Below are positions 1 through 9,150 of a DNA stretch of 64,000 nucleotides, piece after piece; position 1 is the first letter of the stretch, and each line of letters begins with the position of its first letter. A program made the position numbers and the translations under genes. A model generated the notes under the pieces. The model made no database searches. It was not told where the DNA came from and saw only the letters and a program-made list of their open reading frames with translations. The stretch is from positions 50,083 to 114,082 of the forward strand of contig CANKII010000007.1 of NCBI GenBank assembly GCA_947482115.1, written 5' to 3'. The stretch is from Fibrobacterota bacterium. Lineage in GTDB: Bacteria; Fibrobacterota; Fibrobacteria; UBA11236.

Positions 1-1409
1 TCTTCTTCTGAAAATTTGAACCAAACGGGTTGTGAAAAGACTGTGTTCAAGGCATGAATCAGTTTATGTTGCGAGCGAAAATTTTCCTTGAGCCCTGTCC
101 CCTGTGCTTTTCCCTTTGCAGCCATTTCATGAAGTAAGGCACGTGCATCCAGATAGGTACGCAAATCGCCACCGCGAAAACCGTAAATGGCCTGCTTGGG
201 ATCGCCCACCAGAAAGAGCGGCAGAAGTTTTTCCTGTTCTGAATCCCCGAGGCACAATCGGCGCAGCAAATCCCATTGCAACGGATCCGTGTCCTGAAAT
301 TCGTCCACAATGCAGGCGTTGTATTTCTCGCGCAATTGGGCGACCAGATTGGGTCGGGCTCGTATAGCCTGAACCAAGCGCAATACCATGTCATCATAAC
401 TCAAGACGCCGTGTCGCTTCTTTTCCCAAATCAATCGTTCCCGCAACTCTTCGACCGATTCTGCGATCAGAGTGAAGGATCGCAGCCGGTTTTCTTCCTT
501 CCAGTTTTTGGAAGCGTTGAGAAATTTTTGACAGGTTTCAGCGAGATGAACCCATTGTGGATTCTTTGCGGCGGTTTTGGTCAGACAAGTGACGAATCCA
601 CTTTTTACCGCTTTATTGTTGGGGCGGAAACCGATAAATAAATCGGCCAAGCTCTTTGTTCGATCCGAAAAATCCTGTGATGTGACACGTTCCATCCGGT
701 CCCGGATTTTTTGGAAAACACCCCTGGGTAATTTCAAGTCGAACACATTGAAGACGTCAAACAGATTTTTCGCACAACCACTCAATTCTTGAACGGATTT
801 TTGCAGACGTTCAGGTGAAACGCGAGGCTGAATGACATCGCCGCGATCGGGTTGATAAGCCAATGCAATGGACACGAGATGTTTACGCCAATCGGAAGGA
901 CCTTTTGCCAGCACCGTGAGAAGTTCTCTTAAACGCGCCTCGTCCTTTGCCCATGGGCCGCGCAGCAATCCGTCCAAAGCATCGTTGAGCAGGGCACGAT
1001 CATCTGCGACTTCGCTGTCGAACAAGGTTCCATTGTCCAGTGCATGTGCCCGCAGCACGGAATGGCAGAATCCGTGCAACGTGTGAATCGAAGCTTCGTC
1101 GCAACGCAAATGCGCCTCGAAGAACCGTTCCCGTTCTAATGCAGTCCAGAATGTGTTTTTACTTTCCGTCTTCAACCGCTCACGAATACGCTTGCGCAAA
1201 TCCGCGGCGGTTTTTTCCGTGAAGGAAAGCAGCAACAGGGACTCGAATTTCCAGTCCGGTTTTTCCGCCACAAAACGCAGCACCAGATGTTCGATGGCAT
1301 AGGTTTTCCCCGTACCTGCGGAAGCTTCCAGCAAAGCTGGAACATCCAGATTCAGATCAGCCACCAATTGTGGGAAGGAATCTGGCCAAGTGCTTCTGAG
1401 ACGTTTCAT
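1..1409 (-). CDS. recB: RecB subunit of exodeoxyribonuclease V, N-terminal part (cut by window edge)
   Basis: The minus strand stays open from an ATG at 1409 to the window edge, giving the first 469 or so residues of a UvrD-like helicase. A Walker A motif EASAGTGKT lies near residues 28-36. Further on are SFTEKTAADLRKR, HTLHGFC, the helicase motif VDEFQDTDPLQW and FLVGDPKQAIYGFRGGD, all typical of RecB. In the family, RecB is the 3'-5' helicase and nuclease of the RecBCD complex, which processes DNA double-strand ends for recombination. Its ATG overlaps the recC stop by four bases (ATGA), so the two are translationally coupled. The C-terminal nuclease domain and any recD lie outside the window. 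Confidence 0.93.
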   Translation of the reverse strand, partial: MKRLRSTWPDSFPQLVADLNLDVPALLEASAGTGKTYAIEHLVLRFVAEKPDWKFESLLLLSFTEKTAADLRKRIRERLKTESKNTFWTALERERFFEAHLRCDEASIHTLHGFCHSVLRAHALDNGTLFDSEVADDRALLNDALDGLLRGPWAKDEARLRELLTVLAKGPSDWRKHLVSIALAYQPDRGDVIQPRVSPERLQKSVQELSGCAKNLFDVFNVFDLKLPRGVFQKIRDRMERVTSQDFSDRTKSLADLFIGFRPNNKAVKSGFVTCLTKTAAKNPQWVHLAETCQKFLNASKNWKEENRLRSFTLIAESVEELRERLIWEKKRHGVLSYDDMVLRLVQAIRARPNLVAQLREKYNACIVDEFQDTDPLQWDLLRRLCLGDSEQEKLLPLFLVGDPKQAIYGFRGGDLRTYLDARALLHEMAAKGKAQGTGLKENFRSQHKLIHALNTVFSQPVWFKFSEE

Positions 1410-4400
1410 GATTCGTCGTCTCCGACTTCATCCCATCCGTTTTTCCACTGGAGATAGGGAAGAATACGACGACGGATTTTTACACCTGCATCGGTGGGAA
1501 CTTCCGGTTCAATGCTGCGCAGAATACGGGAACGTTTGCCCCCCCTTCCCCCCATCGGGGGGTTGAGGGGGGCAAACGCAGACTCCTCGTCCTCACGTTC
1601 TTTCTCTTCAATCAGTTCTTTCCAATCCTCATTATTTGGAAGGTTGTCAAAATCCTTCCCAACGATCTTTTCGATTGTTTGCAACGGAAGATGATCGAAA
1701 TCCGGCACGTGGCCGGCATCATCCAGAATGGATTTTAGATCCCGAGCCGCCGTTTTTGGATCCAGTTTCGGAAGCAGGAATATTTTTTCGGTATCCGGTG
1801 AAAGAATATAACCGGGGCCGGAGAAATTCTTTTCCGAGTCCAATGCTGCAACACATAAATGAAAGAGATAGGCGAACAGGATTTCCCGATCATGGGCTTT
1901 TTCGTCAATGCATAATCCCCATCCACCTTCGGAACCCTTGCCCTTGAAAAACAAAGGTACCGTACCTTGGATTAAAGCGGGTATCCCCATTGTAGAGGCA
2001 TTGAATGCGGGATAATCGAGTATAGGCGGTTCCAGCAATTGCATGCCTTGCCCACCCAAGCGCAAGGTTCCTGCATAGTGAAGTCCGAGGCTTTGAATTG
2101 CATCGCGAAGGTCTGCGATTTTATTTTCCAGAAAATTCTCCGCTTCAACGCGAAGTGTTTCCATTTCCAAATCCGCATAAAGTCCGGGTGGACCTTGTCC
2201 GTTCCAAATCTGACGCTGCAGCGCAAGCAGTACCGCATCCTTGCCTTGTCCGGGTTGAACGAATTCCACACGCAATCCGGTTTGTAAAAGCTTTCCGGTT
2301 TCCCATTTGTTCAGAAACAAGGGCTGCGATTGTTCCCCGTCATCCCGCGAAGCGTTTAATCGAAAGTGTTGAAAACACGCATGCTCTGCGGGGTTTTGCA
2401 AAAACATGGTGAGATGGCGAAGATCCCAAACTGGCGTTTCCACCTCTGGAAGCTCGGCCCACTTCACAGGCGTTGAAGAAGGGTAATGCGATGCGACAAG
2501 CGTACGTGCATCGGCTTCGGAAAGATTCGAGTGATGTGTAATGGCCTTCATTCGCAACGTTTCCACACGAGGACGCGGAGAAGAGGAATCTGTGGAACGC
2601 CCATCCGAATCGAGTTCCACGATTTGAAAACTTGTACCATGAGGAAAAATATCCGATTCCAAATAAGCGATCAATCCGGCCAAAGCCTGTGAAGGCTGAC
2701 GAACGCTATCTCGTGCCGCATCCCGTCGTACATAGGAGAGCATCAGACATTCTGAAGTGGTACTGATGGATTCCAGAAAGGCATATAGATCGCGTGTTGC
2801 CGGATCTGCCTCGCCCAGAACACGACGATACCCGCGCAAATCCAAAGGCGATGCTTCGCGCGAAGCGGGGAAATCTCCGGCATTCAATCCCAGGATGTAA
2901 ACATGTTTGAAGGGGAGGCTTCGCAAGGCGTTCAGGCTGCCGATGCGCACGCCGCCTTGCAGGAATGGCATGCGCACTGAGCGCGGATCGCGAAAGTGAT
3001 CTTCCAGCAAAACTGAAATGGCGTGATGGGAAATGCCCTGCACGCTTTCCCAATGTGCAAGGTCGGCGCAAAAGCGGCGGAGATCGGCCGCAGCCTGAAT
3101 TTCGAGAGGTTGTTCCGAATCCACCGCGAAATAGTTTTCGAGCAGACGCAACAACCATTCGCTCCATTCCTTAAAGGAAAGGATTTCACCGGAGCGAAAG
3201 GGGCGAAGATCGTTGCGCAGATTTTCCAGCAATTCCAGACATCGCGATAATTCTTCGCGGTCCCATCCGGCGACGGCATTTGCTGCCGGATGAAAACCCG
3301 CCGTTTCCAGATTCGCGTCGGTGGGATCGAGAATCAGTCCCAGCAAAGCCCGTTGTATCGCCGCTTCGGCGGTGGAAAGACTTCCGGGAATGGAATCCTG
3401 ATCCGGATATTCATCATCCCATCCTTCTTGAAAGCCGGAACGTTCCAGGAAATTTCCGAAAGCTATAATCGTGCCTCGATTAAGCCGCAGACGTTTTGAC
3501 ACGGTGGAATTTTCAATCCACTTGACAAGTTCATGGCGTCGAAATGTTCCCGCTCCCAATGCCATGAGATCGCGGAAACCCCGCAACAATGCGCTTTCAC
3601 TCAGCATGCCCGCTTCGGGAAGACAATAAGGAACGTAGCCCGCGCCCTTCCCCCCCGATCCCCCCATCGGGGGGTTAGGGGGGAGGGCGCTGAATACCGT
3701 TTCGATGACAGGCAAATATTCTTCGAAGTTTGCGGGGATGATGGCAATGTCTTCCAACCGTAAATCTTTATCAGTGAGCAGCAATTCCGCAATGCGCGCT
3801 TTGGCGGACTCCACTTCGGCATAACGATCCGGGGCGGAGAAGATTTGCAACGAAGCATCTTGCGCTTTCCGCTCTTCAGCAATAAGCGGTCCTTGTCGAT
3901 GCAGCACTGCGCCTTGCACGGTGTTCAATAATGTGTTGCTTTCCGGCTCTTTGAAACAAGATTCAAAATCGTAGTCGGTGATCTGACTCCAAAGCTTGAT
4001 CGTTTCTCGTCCCGGTTTTCCAAGGCGACTCAATAAAGCATTTTCCTCGGATTCAAAAGGCAGTTCTTCCTCTTGTAGCTCCGCATCGCTTAATCGTCGC
4101 TTCGATATTGTTGTGTCTTCCCAATATTCCGCGCAGGGGTTGAGTGCATAAATTTCGAAGTCGGCCGTTTTATTCCCCAATAATTTTTCATCACCAAGTC
4201 GATAGATCAAGGCGCGATGGAAAGGGGAGATGTGGGATAAGCCAAACAAATGAAAAGTGGGAACACTCTCCCCCCCAACCCCCCGAAGGGGGGCTTGGGG
4301 GGTACGTGTTTGATTCAACACCATTTCAGCGTACTGGGGCAAAGTGTAGCGATACACTCCAGACGCTTCGCCCCAACGATCTCTCAATCCGCCTTCACGG

Positions 4401-5005
4401 AATAAGGCCTGATAAATCTCGCGCTGCCATTCCTCCAGCTTACGGACTTGATTGCGCTGACTGGAGGAAAATTTGGGACCGCGATGGTATTGGTCAAAAC
4501 AATTTTCACCGCGACTCCACGTTTCCGCGAGACCTTTGAATCCACCTTCGGAAACACGGCTGTATTCGTATTCCCGGAATAGTGAGGCGAGACGCCCGGA
4601 CAATTGACACAGACGACGGGCCTCGTCATAAGGTTCGCCGTCTTCCGGTTTCAAATAATGTTTCAAAGCCGCCGGTCCGCCTTGAGAGGACAACCACGTC
4701 AGAATCATTCCTTGAAAATTCAGCGTATCCAAAAGTCTGGCAGGTTGACGATCTTCTGCATTTCGGAAATGATCCAGTTCCGCAAGCCGGTTCCAGAGCA
4801 GCTTTTCCAGATGTGGGAATTTCAGGTTGGCGGCAATGCCCAACTTCTCCGCCATGCGGATTTGCAGCCAGCCGCGCAGGGCGGATGAGGGCGTGGCAAT
4901 GTCCGGTGGATTAAACGGGTCGTTTCCGCCCAAGCCCTGAATCAACCTTTCGGCGAGGGCGTCCAGGGAATTGCTGAAATACAGGCGGGATGGCATGGGT
5001 TTCAA
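1406..5005 (-). CDS. recC: RecC subunit of exodeoxyribonuclease V
   Basis: A 1199-residue protein with the RecC opening (LYFSNSLDALAERLIQGL) and the family blocks TPSSALRGWLQIRMAEKLGI, LFGLSHISPFH and VYILGLNAGDFPA. RecC is the inactivated-helicase subunit that holds RecB and RecD and recognises Chi. It is somewhat longer than the E. coli protein (about 1120 residues). Part of the excess comes from three glycine/proline-rich inserts, near residues 235-246 (APLRGVGG), 439-455 (PPNPPMGGSGG) and 1143-1157 (LNPPMGGRGG). Each is encoded by a GC-rich palindrome and keeps the frame. recB follows with a four-base overlap. The start lies just upstream of a divergent TPR gene. Confidence 0.93.
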   Translation of the reverse strand: MKPMPSRLYFSNSLDALAERLIQGLGGNDPFNPPDIATPSSALRGWLQIRMAEKLGIAANLKFPHLEKLLWNRLAELDHFRNAEDRQPARLLDTLNFQGMILTWLSSQGGPAALKHYLKPEDGEPYDEARRLCQLSGRLASLFREYEYSRVSEGGFKGLAETWSRGENCFDQYHRGPKFSSSQRNQVRKLEEWQREIYQALFREGGLRDRWGEASGVYRYTLPQYAEMVLNQTRTPQAPLRGVGGESVPTFHLFGLSHISPFHRALIYRLGDEKLLGNKTADFEIYALNPCAEYWEDTTISKRRLSDAELQEEELPFESEENALLSRLGKPGRETIKLWSQITDYDFESCFKEPESNTLLNTVQGAVLHRQGPLIAEERKAQDASLQIFSAPDRYAEVESAKARIAELLLTDKDLRLEDIAIIPANFEEYLPVIETVFSALPPNPPMGGSGGKGAGYVPYCLPEAGMLSESALLRGFRDLMALGAGTFRRHELVKWIENSTVSKRLRLNRGTIIAFGNFLERSGFQEGWDDEYPDQDSIPGSLSTAEAAIQRALLGLILDPTDANLETAGFHPAANAVAGWDREELSRCLELLENLRNDLRPFRSGEILSFKEWSEWLLRLLENYFAVDSEQPLEIQAAADLRRFCADLAHWESVQGISHHAISVLLEDHFRDPRSVRMPFLQGGVRIGSLNALRSLPFKHVYILGLNAGDFPASREASPLDLRGYRRVLGEADPATRDLYAFLESISTTSECLMLSYVRRDAARDSVRQPSQALAGLIAYLESDIFPHGTSFQIVELDSDGRSTDSSSPRPRVETLRMKAITHHSNLSEADARTLVASHYPSSTPVKWAELPEVETPVWDLRHLTMFLQNPAEHACFQHFRLNASRDDGEQSQPLFLNKWETGKLLQTGLRVEFVQPGQGKDAVLLALQRQIWNGQGPPGLYADLEMETLRVEAENFLENKIADLRDAIQSLGLHYAGTLRLGGQGMQLLEPPILDYPAFNASTMGIPALIQGTVPLFFKGKGSEGGWGLCIDEKAHDREILFAYLFHLCVAALDSEKNFSGPGYILSPDTEKIFLLPKLDPKTAARDLKSILDDAGHVPDFDHLPLQTIEKIVGKDFDNLPNNEDWKELIEEKEREDEESAFAPLNPPMGGRGGKRSRILRSIEPEVPTDAGVKIRRRILPYLQWKNGWDEVGDDES
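1534..1577. repeat. G-type palindrome inside recC, copy 1
   Basis: Arms GTTTGCCCCCC and GGGGGGCAAAC pair perfectly, with an inner CCCCCC/GGGGGG pair around ATC. It is read in frame within recC as the peptide LNPPMGGRGG. Confidence 0.85.
3642..3690. repeat. G-type palindrome inside recC, copy 2
   Basis: Outer arms GCGCCCT/AGGGCGC enclose runs of C and of G around GATC/ATC. It is read in frame within recC as PPNPPMGGSGG. Its core matches copy 1 closely, so the two look like members of one family. Confidence 0.85.
4270..4302. repeat. G-type palindrome inside recC, copy 3
   Basis: Two C runs separated by AA face two G runs separated by CTT, around CGAAG. In frame within recC it encodes APLRGVGG. 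It is the same design as copies 1 and 2 but shorter and more diverged. Confidence 0.75.
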
Positions 5006-5011
5006 AAGTAA

Positions 5012-5054
5012 TCGCTCATCTCGATACGGCCTTTCAGGCCTACTCGATGAGCGA
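5012..5054. repeat. Palindrome between recC and the TPR gene
   Basis: TCGCTCATC at 5012-5020 pairs with GATGAGCGA at 5046-5054, with a smaller inner GGCCT/AGGCC hairpin. The word CGATAC inside it and GTATCGAG just downstream (about 5092) recur in the palindrome at 53581-53635. This links it to the dispersed repeats. Confidence 0.6.
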
Positions 5055-5124
5055 TTCTTTGTTTAAGGCGTAGAAGCGATGACCGAGTAGCCCGTAGGGC
5101 GTATCGAGGTCTATCTTTTCCCCC

Positions 5125-5592
5125 ATGCAAAACGAAGCCGCCGAGGAACTCCTCAATGCCGCCATGGATATGATGGCCGACTTCCGCGATGACGAAGCGG
5201 AAGAACTTCTCGAGAAATTGATTGCCCGCCTGAAGGCTGGTATGAACGCCCAACCGGACGATGCGGATCGATATTATTACTGGGGCCGCGCCCTGACCTT
5301 GTTGGAAGAACAGGAACAGGCCCTGTTGCGCTTCGAGAAGGCATTGCAAATCCAGCCGGAGCATGAGGGTTCTTTGTGGGAAACCGCGACACTGTTATTG
5401 TATGAGCTGGATCGCCCCGAAGGCGCGAAGGCCATAATCGAACAGAAGCTGCTGGTAATTCAACCCGGCTACCCGCTTTACGAAGAGGCGCTGGCTGCGG
5501 CGGAAACTTTGATCCGATTGAAGACCGCCAAGCCTGCCCCGCAGGAATCTGCGGATGATTCGACGGACGAAAACGCGGAACCTACGCCGTAG
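5125..5592 (+). CDS. Small TPR-repeat protein
   Basis: A 155-residue acidic, helical protein without a signal peptide. The centre (DRYYYWGRALTLLEEQEQALLRFEKALQIQPEH) is a good TPR unit, with weaker units on both sides, and the tail is low-complexity acidic. TPR proteins are interaction scaffolds and no specific role can be read here. It starts 119 bases from the divergent recC start. Its last codons overlap the convergent scpB gene by 11 bases. No clear Shine-Dalgarno sequence precedes the ATG. Confidence 0.75.
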   Translation: MQNEAAEELLNAAMDMMADFRDDEAEELLEKLIARLKAGMNAQPDDADRYYYWGRALTLLEEQEQALLRFEKALQIQPEHEGSLWETATLLLYELDRPEGAKAIIEQKLLVIQPGYPLYEEALAAAETLIRLKTAKPAPQESADDSTDENAEPTP

Positions 5593-6289
5593 GTTCCATC
5601 CCCAATGTCATTTGTTCGGCTTCCGGTTCCGGCTGCTGAACCTCATGCACCTCACCACCGGGTCCCAACTGCGGGATCAACGATTGTGCGTTGAGGATTC
5701 CCTCGAACTCCGAAAGACGCGGTAAATCTTCGGGAACGCGATTGATGCCGAAGTAGCGCAGGAATTCGCGCGTGGTGTGATAGGTGAAGGCATGCCCGAT
5801 GGCGTCGGAGCGTTTTCCCATTTCGATCAGTTTTTTATCCAGCAACGTCTTCACGCTGCCGTCCACATTGACCCCACGAATGGACTCGACTTCCGCTTTC
5901 GTAATGGGCTGCTTGTAGGCCACGATGGCGAGCGTTTCGAGTGAAGCCTGTGAAAGACGGCGCGGTGCGGAATCCTTGAACAGCTTGCGGACCCACGGAA
6001 AATATTTCGGCAAGGTGCGAATGCGGAAACTGCCGTCCACTTCCAGAATTTCGAAAGGCAAATCCGAAGACTCGAAGGAGCGGTTGAGTCCTTTTACCAA
6101 TTGGCGGATGCGCGGCAAATCCCATTGCTCACCGAGCAGATCGCGCAGTGAACGGGCGTTTTGATATTCCTGCGAGGCGAACAGCAAGGCGCACAACAAT
6201 TTGTCCGGCGGTGGAGTCCATGCCGGAAGTGCATCAACTTCCTCTTCGTCTTCCCGGTTCCCGCCCGGTGCGGTTGTTTCTTCACTCAC
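5582..6289 (-). CDS. scpB: Segregation and condensation protein B
   Basis: A 235-residue protein with the ScpB winged-helix core, including RRLSQASLETLAIVAYKQPI, TKAEVESIRGVNVD and LLDKKLIEMGKR. ScpB is the kleisin-associated (kite) subunit of the SMC-ScpAB condensin, which compacts and segregates the chromosome. The N-terminus carries an extra acidic stretch and the C-terminus a Glu/Pro-rich tail. The gene starts with a four-base ATGA overlap on the scpA stop and is last in the glmM-glmS-scpA-scpB operon. Confidence 0.95.
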   Translation of the reverse strand: MSEETTAPGGNREDEEEVDALPAWTPPPDKLLCALLFASQEYQNARSLRDLLGEQWDLPRIRQLVKGLNRSFESSDLPFEILEVDGSFRIRTLPKYFPWVRKLFKDSAPRRLSQASLETLAIVAYKQPITKAEVESIRGVNVDGSVKTLLDKKLIEMGKRSDAIGHAFTYHTTREFLRYFGINRVPEDLPRLSEFEGILNAQSLIPQLGPGGEVHEVQQPEPEAEQMTLGMEPTA

Positions 6290-7314
6290 GGAGAATCCTC
6301 AGTTTCCAAATCAACGATAACCTCTTCGGGGCCATTCGGGTCGAGGGACGCGGCGGCCAATGATTCCAACGATGCCGCTGAAGCTGCAGTCGGAGCTTCC
6401 GAGCCTTCCGCTTTCAATTCCTGTTCCAGTTGCAGGAGAACTTCTTCCAGAGCCGTGCGGGCGGCGCGTTTGCGAATTTGATCCTGCACCCATTCCACGA
6501 GTCCGGCTTTGAATTCCGGCAGAGGATCGGGTGTGGCCTGCATGTCCGAACCTTCGGGCGTTAATTCCTTGGCATAAACCCAAATTGAACCGAGGATGTG
6601 ATTTTGGCGCAAGGTAATGCGATCCAGTTTGCACAACTCCAACACGGCCATGAAGGTCACAACCTTCACCATACGGCGGGGATCGGTTACGAAAAGGTCC
6701 TCAAACAGGTAGCGGCCGCTTTCCAACAACTCGGTTTCCACATGCTGCATGCGATCTTCGATGGTGACATCGTCGATTTCGACTTCATGCACGGGAAGGA
6801 TGGGCTTTTGCACCAGCACGGATCGGAAGGCGGAGAGCAAATCGTAAACACCTGCTTCCTGATCTTCGTCCATCGGGGCCGAAGTTCCGGTCGATCCGGG
6901 TCTTTCCGAACGACCGCGCGGAAAGCCGCCGAAATGTTGCGCTTCAATGGTTCGCAGCGATCGCGCCGCTTCCTTGAATTTCTGATACTCCAGCATCTGG
7001 GCGATCAACGCCTGACGATCGAGCTGGTATTCCATTTCTTCCAGCTCGTCCTTTTCATCGGCGGGCAGCAGTTCACGAGCCTTGAGCCGCATCAATCGGG
7101 AAGCCATGACCAGAAATTCTCCGGCATTGGCGAGATCAGTTTGATTCAAAGTGTCGAGATGAATGAGATATTGATCGGTAATCGACGAGATGGAAATCTC
7201 GCGCGGAGTCAGCTCGTTCTTTTCGACCAGATAGAGAAGCAGATCGAGCGGGCCTTCAAAGACGGGAAGCTTGACCTCATAGCCGGGATCGAGAAGCTGT
7301 TGCAGCGACGTCAT
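6286..7314 (-). CDS. scpA: Segregation and condensation protein A
   Basis: A 342-residue kleisin. The N-terminal signature LPVFEGPLDLLLYLVEKNEL, then ISSITDQYLIHL and the C-terminal winged helix (VVTFMAVLELCKLDRITL) identify ScpA. It bridges SMC heads and binds ScpB. The ATG at 7314 overlaps the glmS stop (TAATG). A longer reading frame extends upstream, but that extension lies inside glmS in another frame and has no ScpA homology, so this start is preferred. The Ala/Ser-rich stretch between the C-terminal domain and the end looks like linker. Confidence 0.95.
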   Translation of the reverse strand: MTSLQQLLDPGYEVKLPVFEGPLDLLLYLVEKNELTPREISISSITDQYLIHLDTLNQTDLANAGEFLVMASRLMRLKARELLPADEKDELEEMEYQLDRQALIAQMLEYQKFKEAARSLRTIEAQHFGGFPRGRSERPGSTGTSAPMDEDQEAGVYDLLSAFRSVLVQKPILPVHEVEIDDVTIEDRMQHVETELLESGRYLFEDLFVTDPRRMVKVVTFMAVLELCKLDRITLRQNHILGSIWVYAKELTPEGSDMQATPDPLPEFKAGLVEWVQDQIRKRAARTALEEVLLQLEQELKAEGSEAPTAASAASLESLAAASLDPNGPEEVIVDLETEDSP

Positions 7315-9140
7315 TATTCTACCGTTACGCTTTTTGCCAGATTGCGGGGCGTGTCCACGTCGCAGCCACGCATCACTGCGATGTGATACGCCAGCAATTG
7401 CAAGGGCACCACGGCCAGCAGAGGGCTGAGCATCGGTAACGTCTTGGGAATGTGAAGGACGTGATCGGCCAATCCGTCGAGTTGGCCGTTGTCCGCGTCC
7501 GTGACAGCAAGAATGCGCCCGCCGCGCGCTTTTACTTCCTGCATACTGGAGAGAACTTTGTCGAACAACGCATCGGTGGGGCAAATAACCACAGTGGGCA
7601 TGTCCGCGTCGATAAGCGCGATGGGCCCGTGTTTCATCTCCGCAGCAGGGTAGCCTTCGGCGTGTATATACGAGATTTCCTTGAGCTTGAGCGCACCTTC
7701 GAGTGCGACAGGATAATTATAGCCGCGACCGAGGTAGAGGAAGTTGCGATTGTCCTTGTAGGCTTCCGCGATGGTTTGAATGGCGGAATTCTGCCGGAGG
7801 ATTTCCTCGATCTGACCGGGGATGGCCTGTAGCGCCTTACAAATGGTGATGCCGCGTTGCGGGCTGACATTGCGCATGCGTCCCAGCAACAGGGCGATTA
7901 AAGTCAGCACAGTGACTTGCGAAGTGAAGGCCTTGGTGGAAGCCACGCCTATTTCCGGACCGGCATGCAAGTAGACGCCACCGTCGGTTTCGCGGGCAAT
8001 GCTGCTGCCCACAACATTGCAAATGCCAAGCACGGTGGCACCCTTGCGTTTCGCCTCGCGCAATGCGGCCAAGGTGTCGGCGGTTTCGCCCGATTGGGAA
8101 ATGGCAAACACGATGGTCTTGTCTTCGATGATAGGGTTGCGATAGCGGAACTCGGAAGCGTATTCGACATCCACGGGAACGCCGGCCAATTCCTCGATGA
8201 TGTATTCGCCGACTTTGCCGGCATAGAAGGACGTCCCGCAAGCCACGATGACAATACGCTTGATCTCACGCAGTTCAGGTTGCACAAGGTTAAGCCCCTG
8301 CAATTTGGAAATACCCTGTTCGATCAGGAGGCGGCCGCGAAGCGAATTGATCACGGTGGCCGGTTGTTCGAAAATTTCCTTGAGCATGAAATGCGGGAAA
8401 TTTCCCTTGGCAACCTGATCCGCACTGAAATCGATGTTCTGAACCTTGCGGCGAACTTCAGCACGGGCTTGATCCGTGATGCGATAGGTTGTCGCGTCCA
8501 GTTCCACCATGTCGTCGTCCTTGAGGTAGACGACTTTCTGCGTGTAGTCGACAATGGCGGAGGCATCGGAAGTAAGAAACAATTCCCCTTCGCCGATGGC
8601 CAGCACCAAGGGGCTGCCACGCCGCGCACCGATGAGTACACCGGGATGATAGGCGGATACTACGGCAATTCCAAAAGCTCCTTCAAGATGGGCCAGCGCA
8701 TCCGCAACCGCTTTGGCGAAATCGCCCTTGTAGAACTTCGCGACGAGATGGGCGATGACTTCGGTGTCTGTTTCCGATTTGAAAACGACGCCTTCCTGCT
8801 GCAATTTTTGCTTGATGATGGAATAGTTCTCGATGATGCCGTTGTGCACCACGGCGAACTTTCCGTCCATGCTGAGATGAGGGTGGGCATTGGGTACGGA
8901 GGGTGCACCATGCGTGGCCCAGCGCGTATGGCCAATTCCCGCGTGCCCGCTTAGAGGATGTTCCTTTAATGCGGCTTCAAGCTCGGATAATTTTCCCTGG
9001 GTGCGCACGAGATCGAGATGATCGCCGACTTGCACACAGGCACCCGCGCTGTCATATCCACGATATTCCAGCTTGCGCAGCCCCTCAATGAGGATGTCCG
9101 ACGCCTGGCGTTTTCCGGTATAGGCTACGATGCCGCACAT
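7314..9140 (-). CDS. glmS: Glutamine-fructose-6-phosphate aminotransferase (isomerizing)
   Basis: A 608-residue, full-length GlmS. The N-terminal MCGIVAYTGKR supplies the catalytic Cys2 of the glutaminase domain, followed by LEYRGYDSAG and GHTRWATHG. Two SIS isomerase domains follow (CGTSFYAG, SQSGETADT) and the protein ends with the family tail PRNLAKSVTVE. It makes glucosamine-6-phosphate, the first step towards UDP-GlcNAc for peptidoglycan and LPS. glmM lies just upstream on the same strand, so two steps of the pathway sit together. No glmS ribozyme can sit in the ten-base gap before it. Confidence 0.98.
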   Translation of the reverse strand: MCGIVAYTGKRQASDILIEGLRKLEYRGYDSAGACVQVGDHLDLVRTQGKLSELEAALKEHPLSGHAGIGHTRWATHGAPSVPNAHPHLSMDGKFAVVHNGIIENYSIIKQKLQQEGVVFKSETDTEVIAHLVAKFYKGDFAKAVADALAHLEGAFGIAVVSAYHPGVLIGARRGSPLVLAIGEGELFLTSDASAIVDYTQKVVYLKDDDMVELDATTYRITDQARAEVRRKVQNIDFSADQVAKGNFPHFMLKEIFEQPATVINSLRGRLLIEQGISKLQGLNLVQPELREIKRIVIVACGTSFYAGKVGEYIIEELAGVPVDVEYASEFRYRNPIIEDKTIVFAISQSGETADTLAALREAKRKGATVLGICNVVGSSIARETDGGVYLHAGPEIGVASTKAFTSQVTVLTLIALLLGRMRNVSPQRGITICKALQAIPGQIEEILRQNSAIQTIAEAYKDNRNFLYLGRGYNYPVALEGALKLKEISYIHAEGYPAAEMKHGPIALIDADMPTVVICPTDALFDKVLSSMQEVKARGGRILAVTDADNGQLDGLADHVLHIPKTLPMLSPLLAVVPLQLLAYHIAVMRGCDVDTPRNLAKSVTVE

Positions 9141-9150
9141 GGAGGCAAAG

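Noticed and set aside
1534..4302. CRISPR-like repetition of GC-rich units
   Set aside because: The units are palindromes far apart inside one gene, without regular spacers, so they are not a CRISPR array. No array was seen in the window.
6598..7386. Plus-strand open frame of 262 codons
   Set aside because: It is the antisense shadow of scpA and glmS, and its product resembles no family.
7315..7584. Ninety extra N-terminal residues for ScpA in an open frame
   Set aside because: The extension lies inside glmS on the same strand in another frame and shows no ScpA features. The ATG at 7314 coincides with the glmS stop and with the family start.
7917..8954. Plus-strand open frame of 345 codons
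   Set aside because: It lies entirely opposite glmS, has no recognisable domain and reflects the codon pattern of the real gene.
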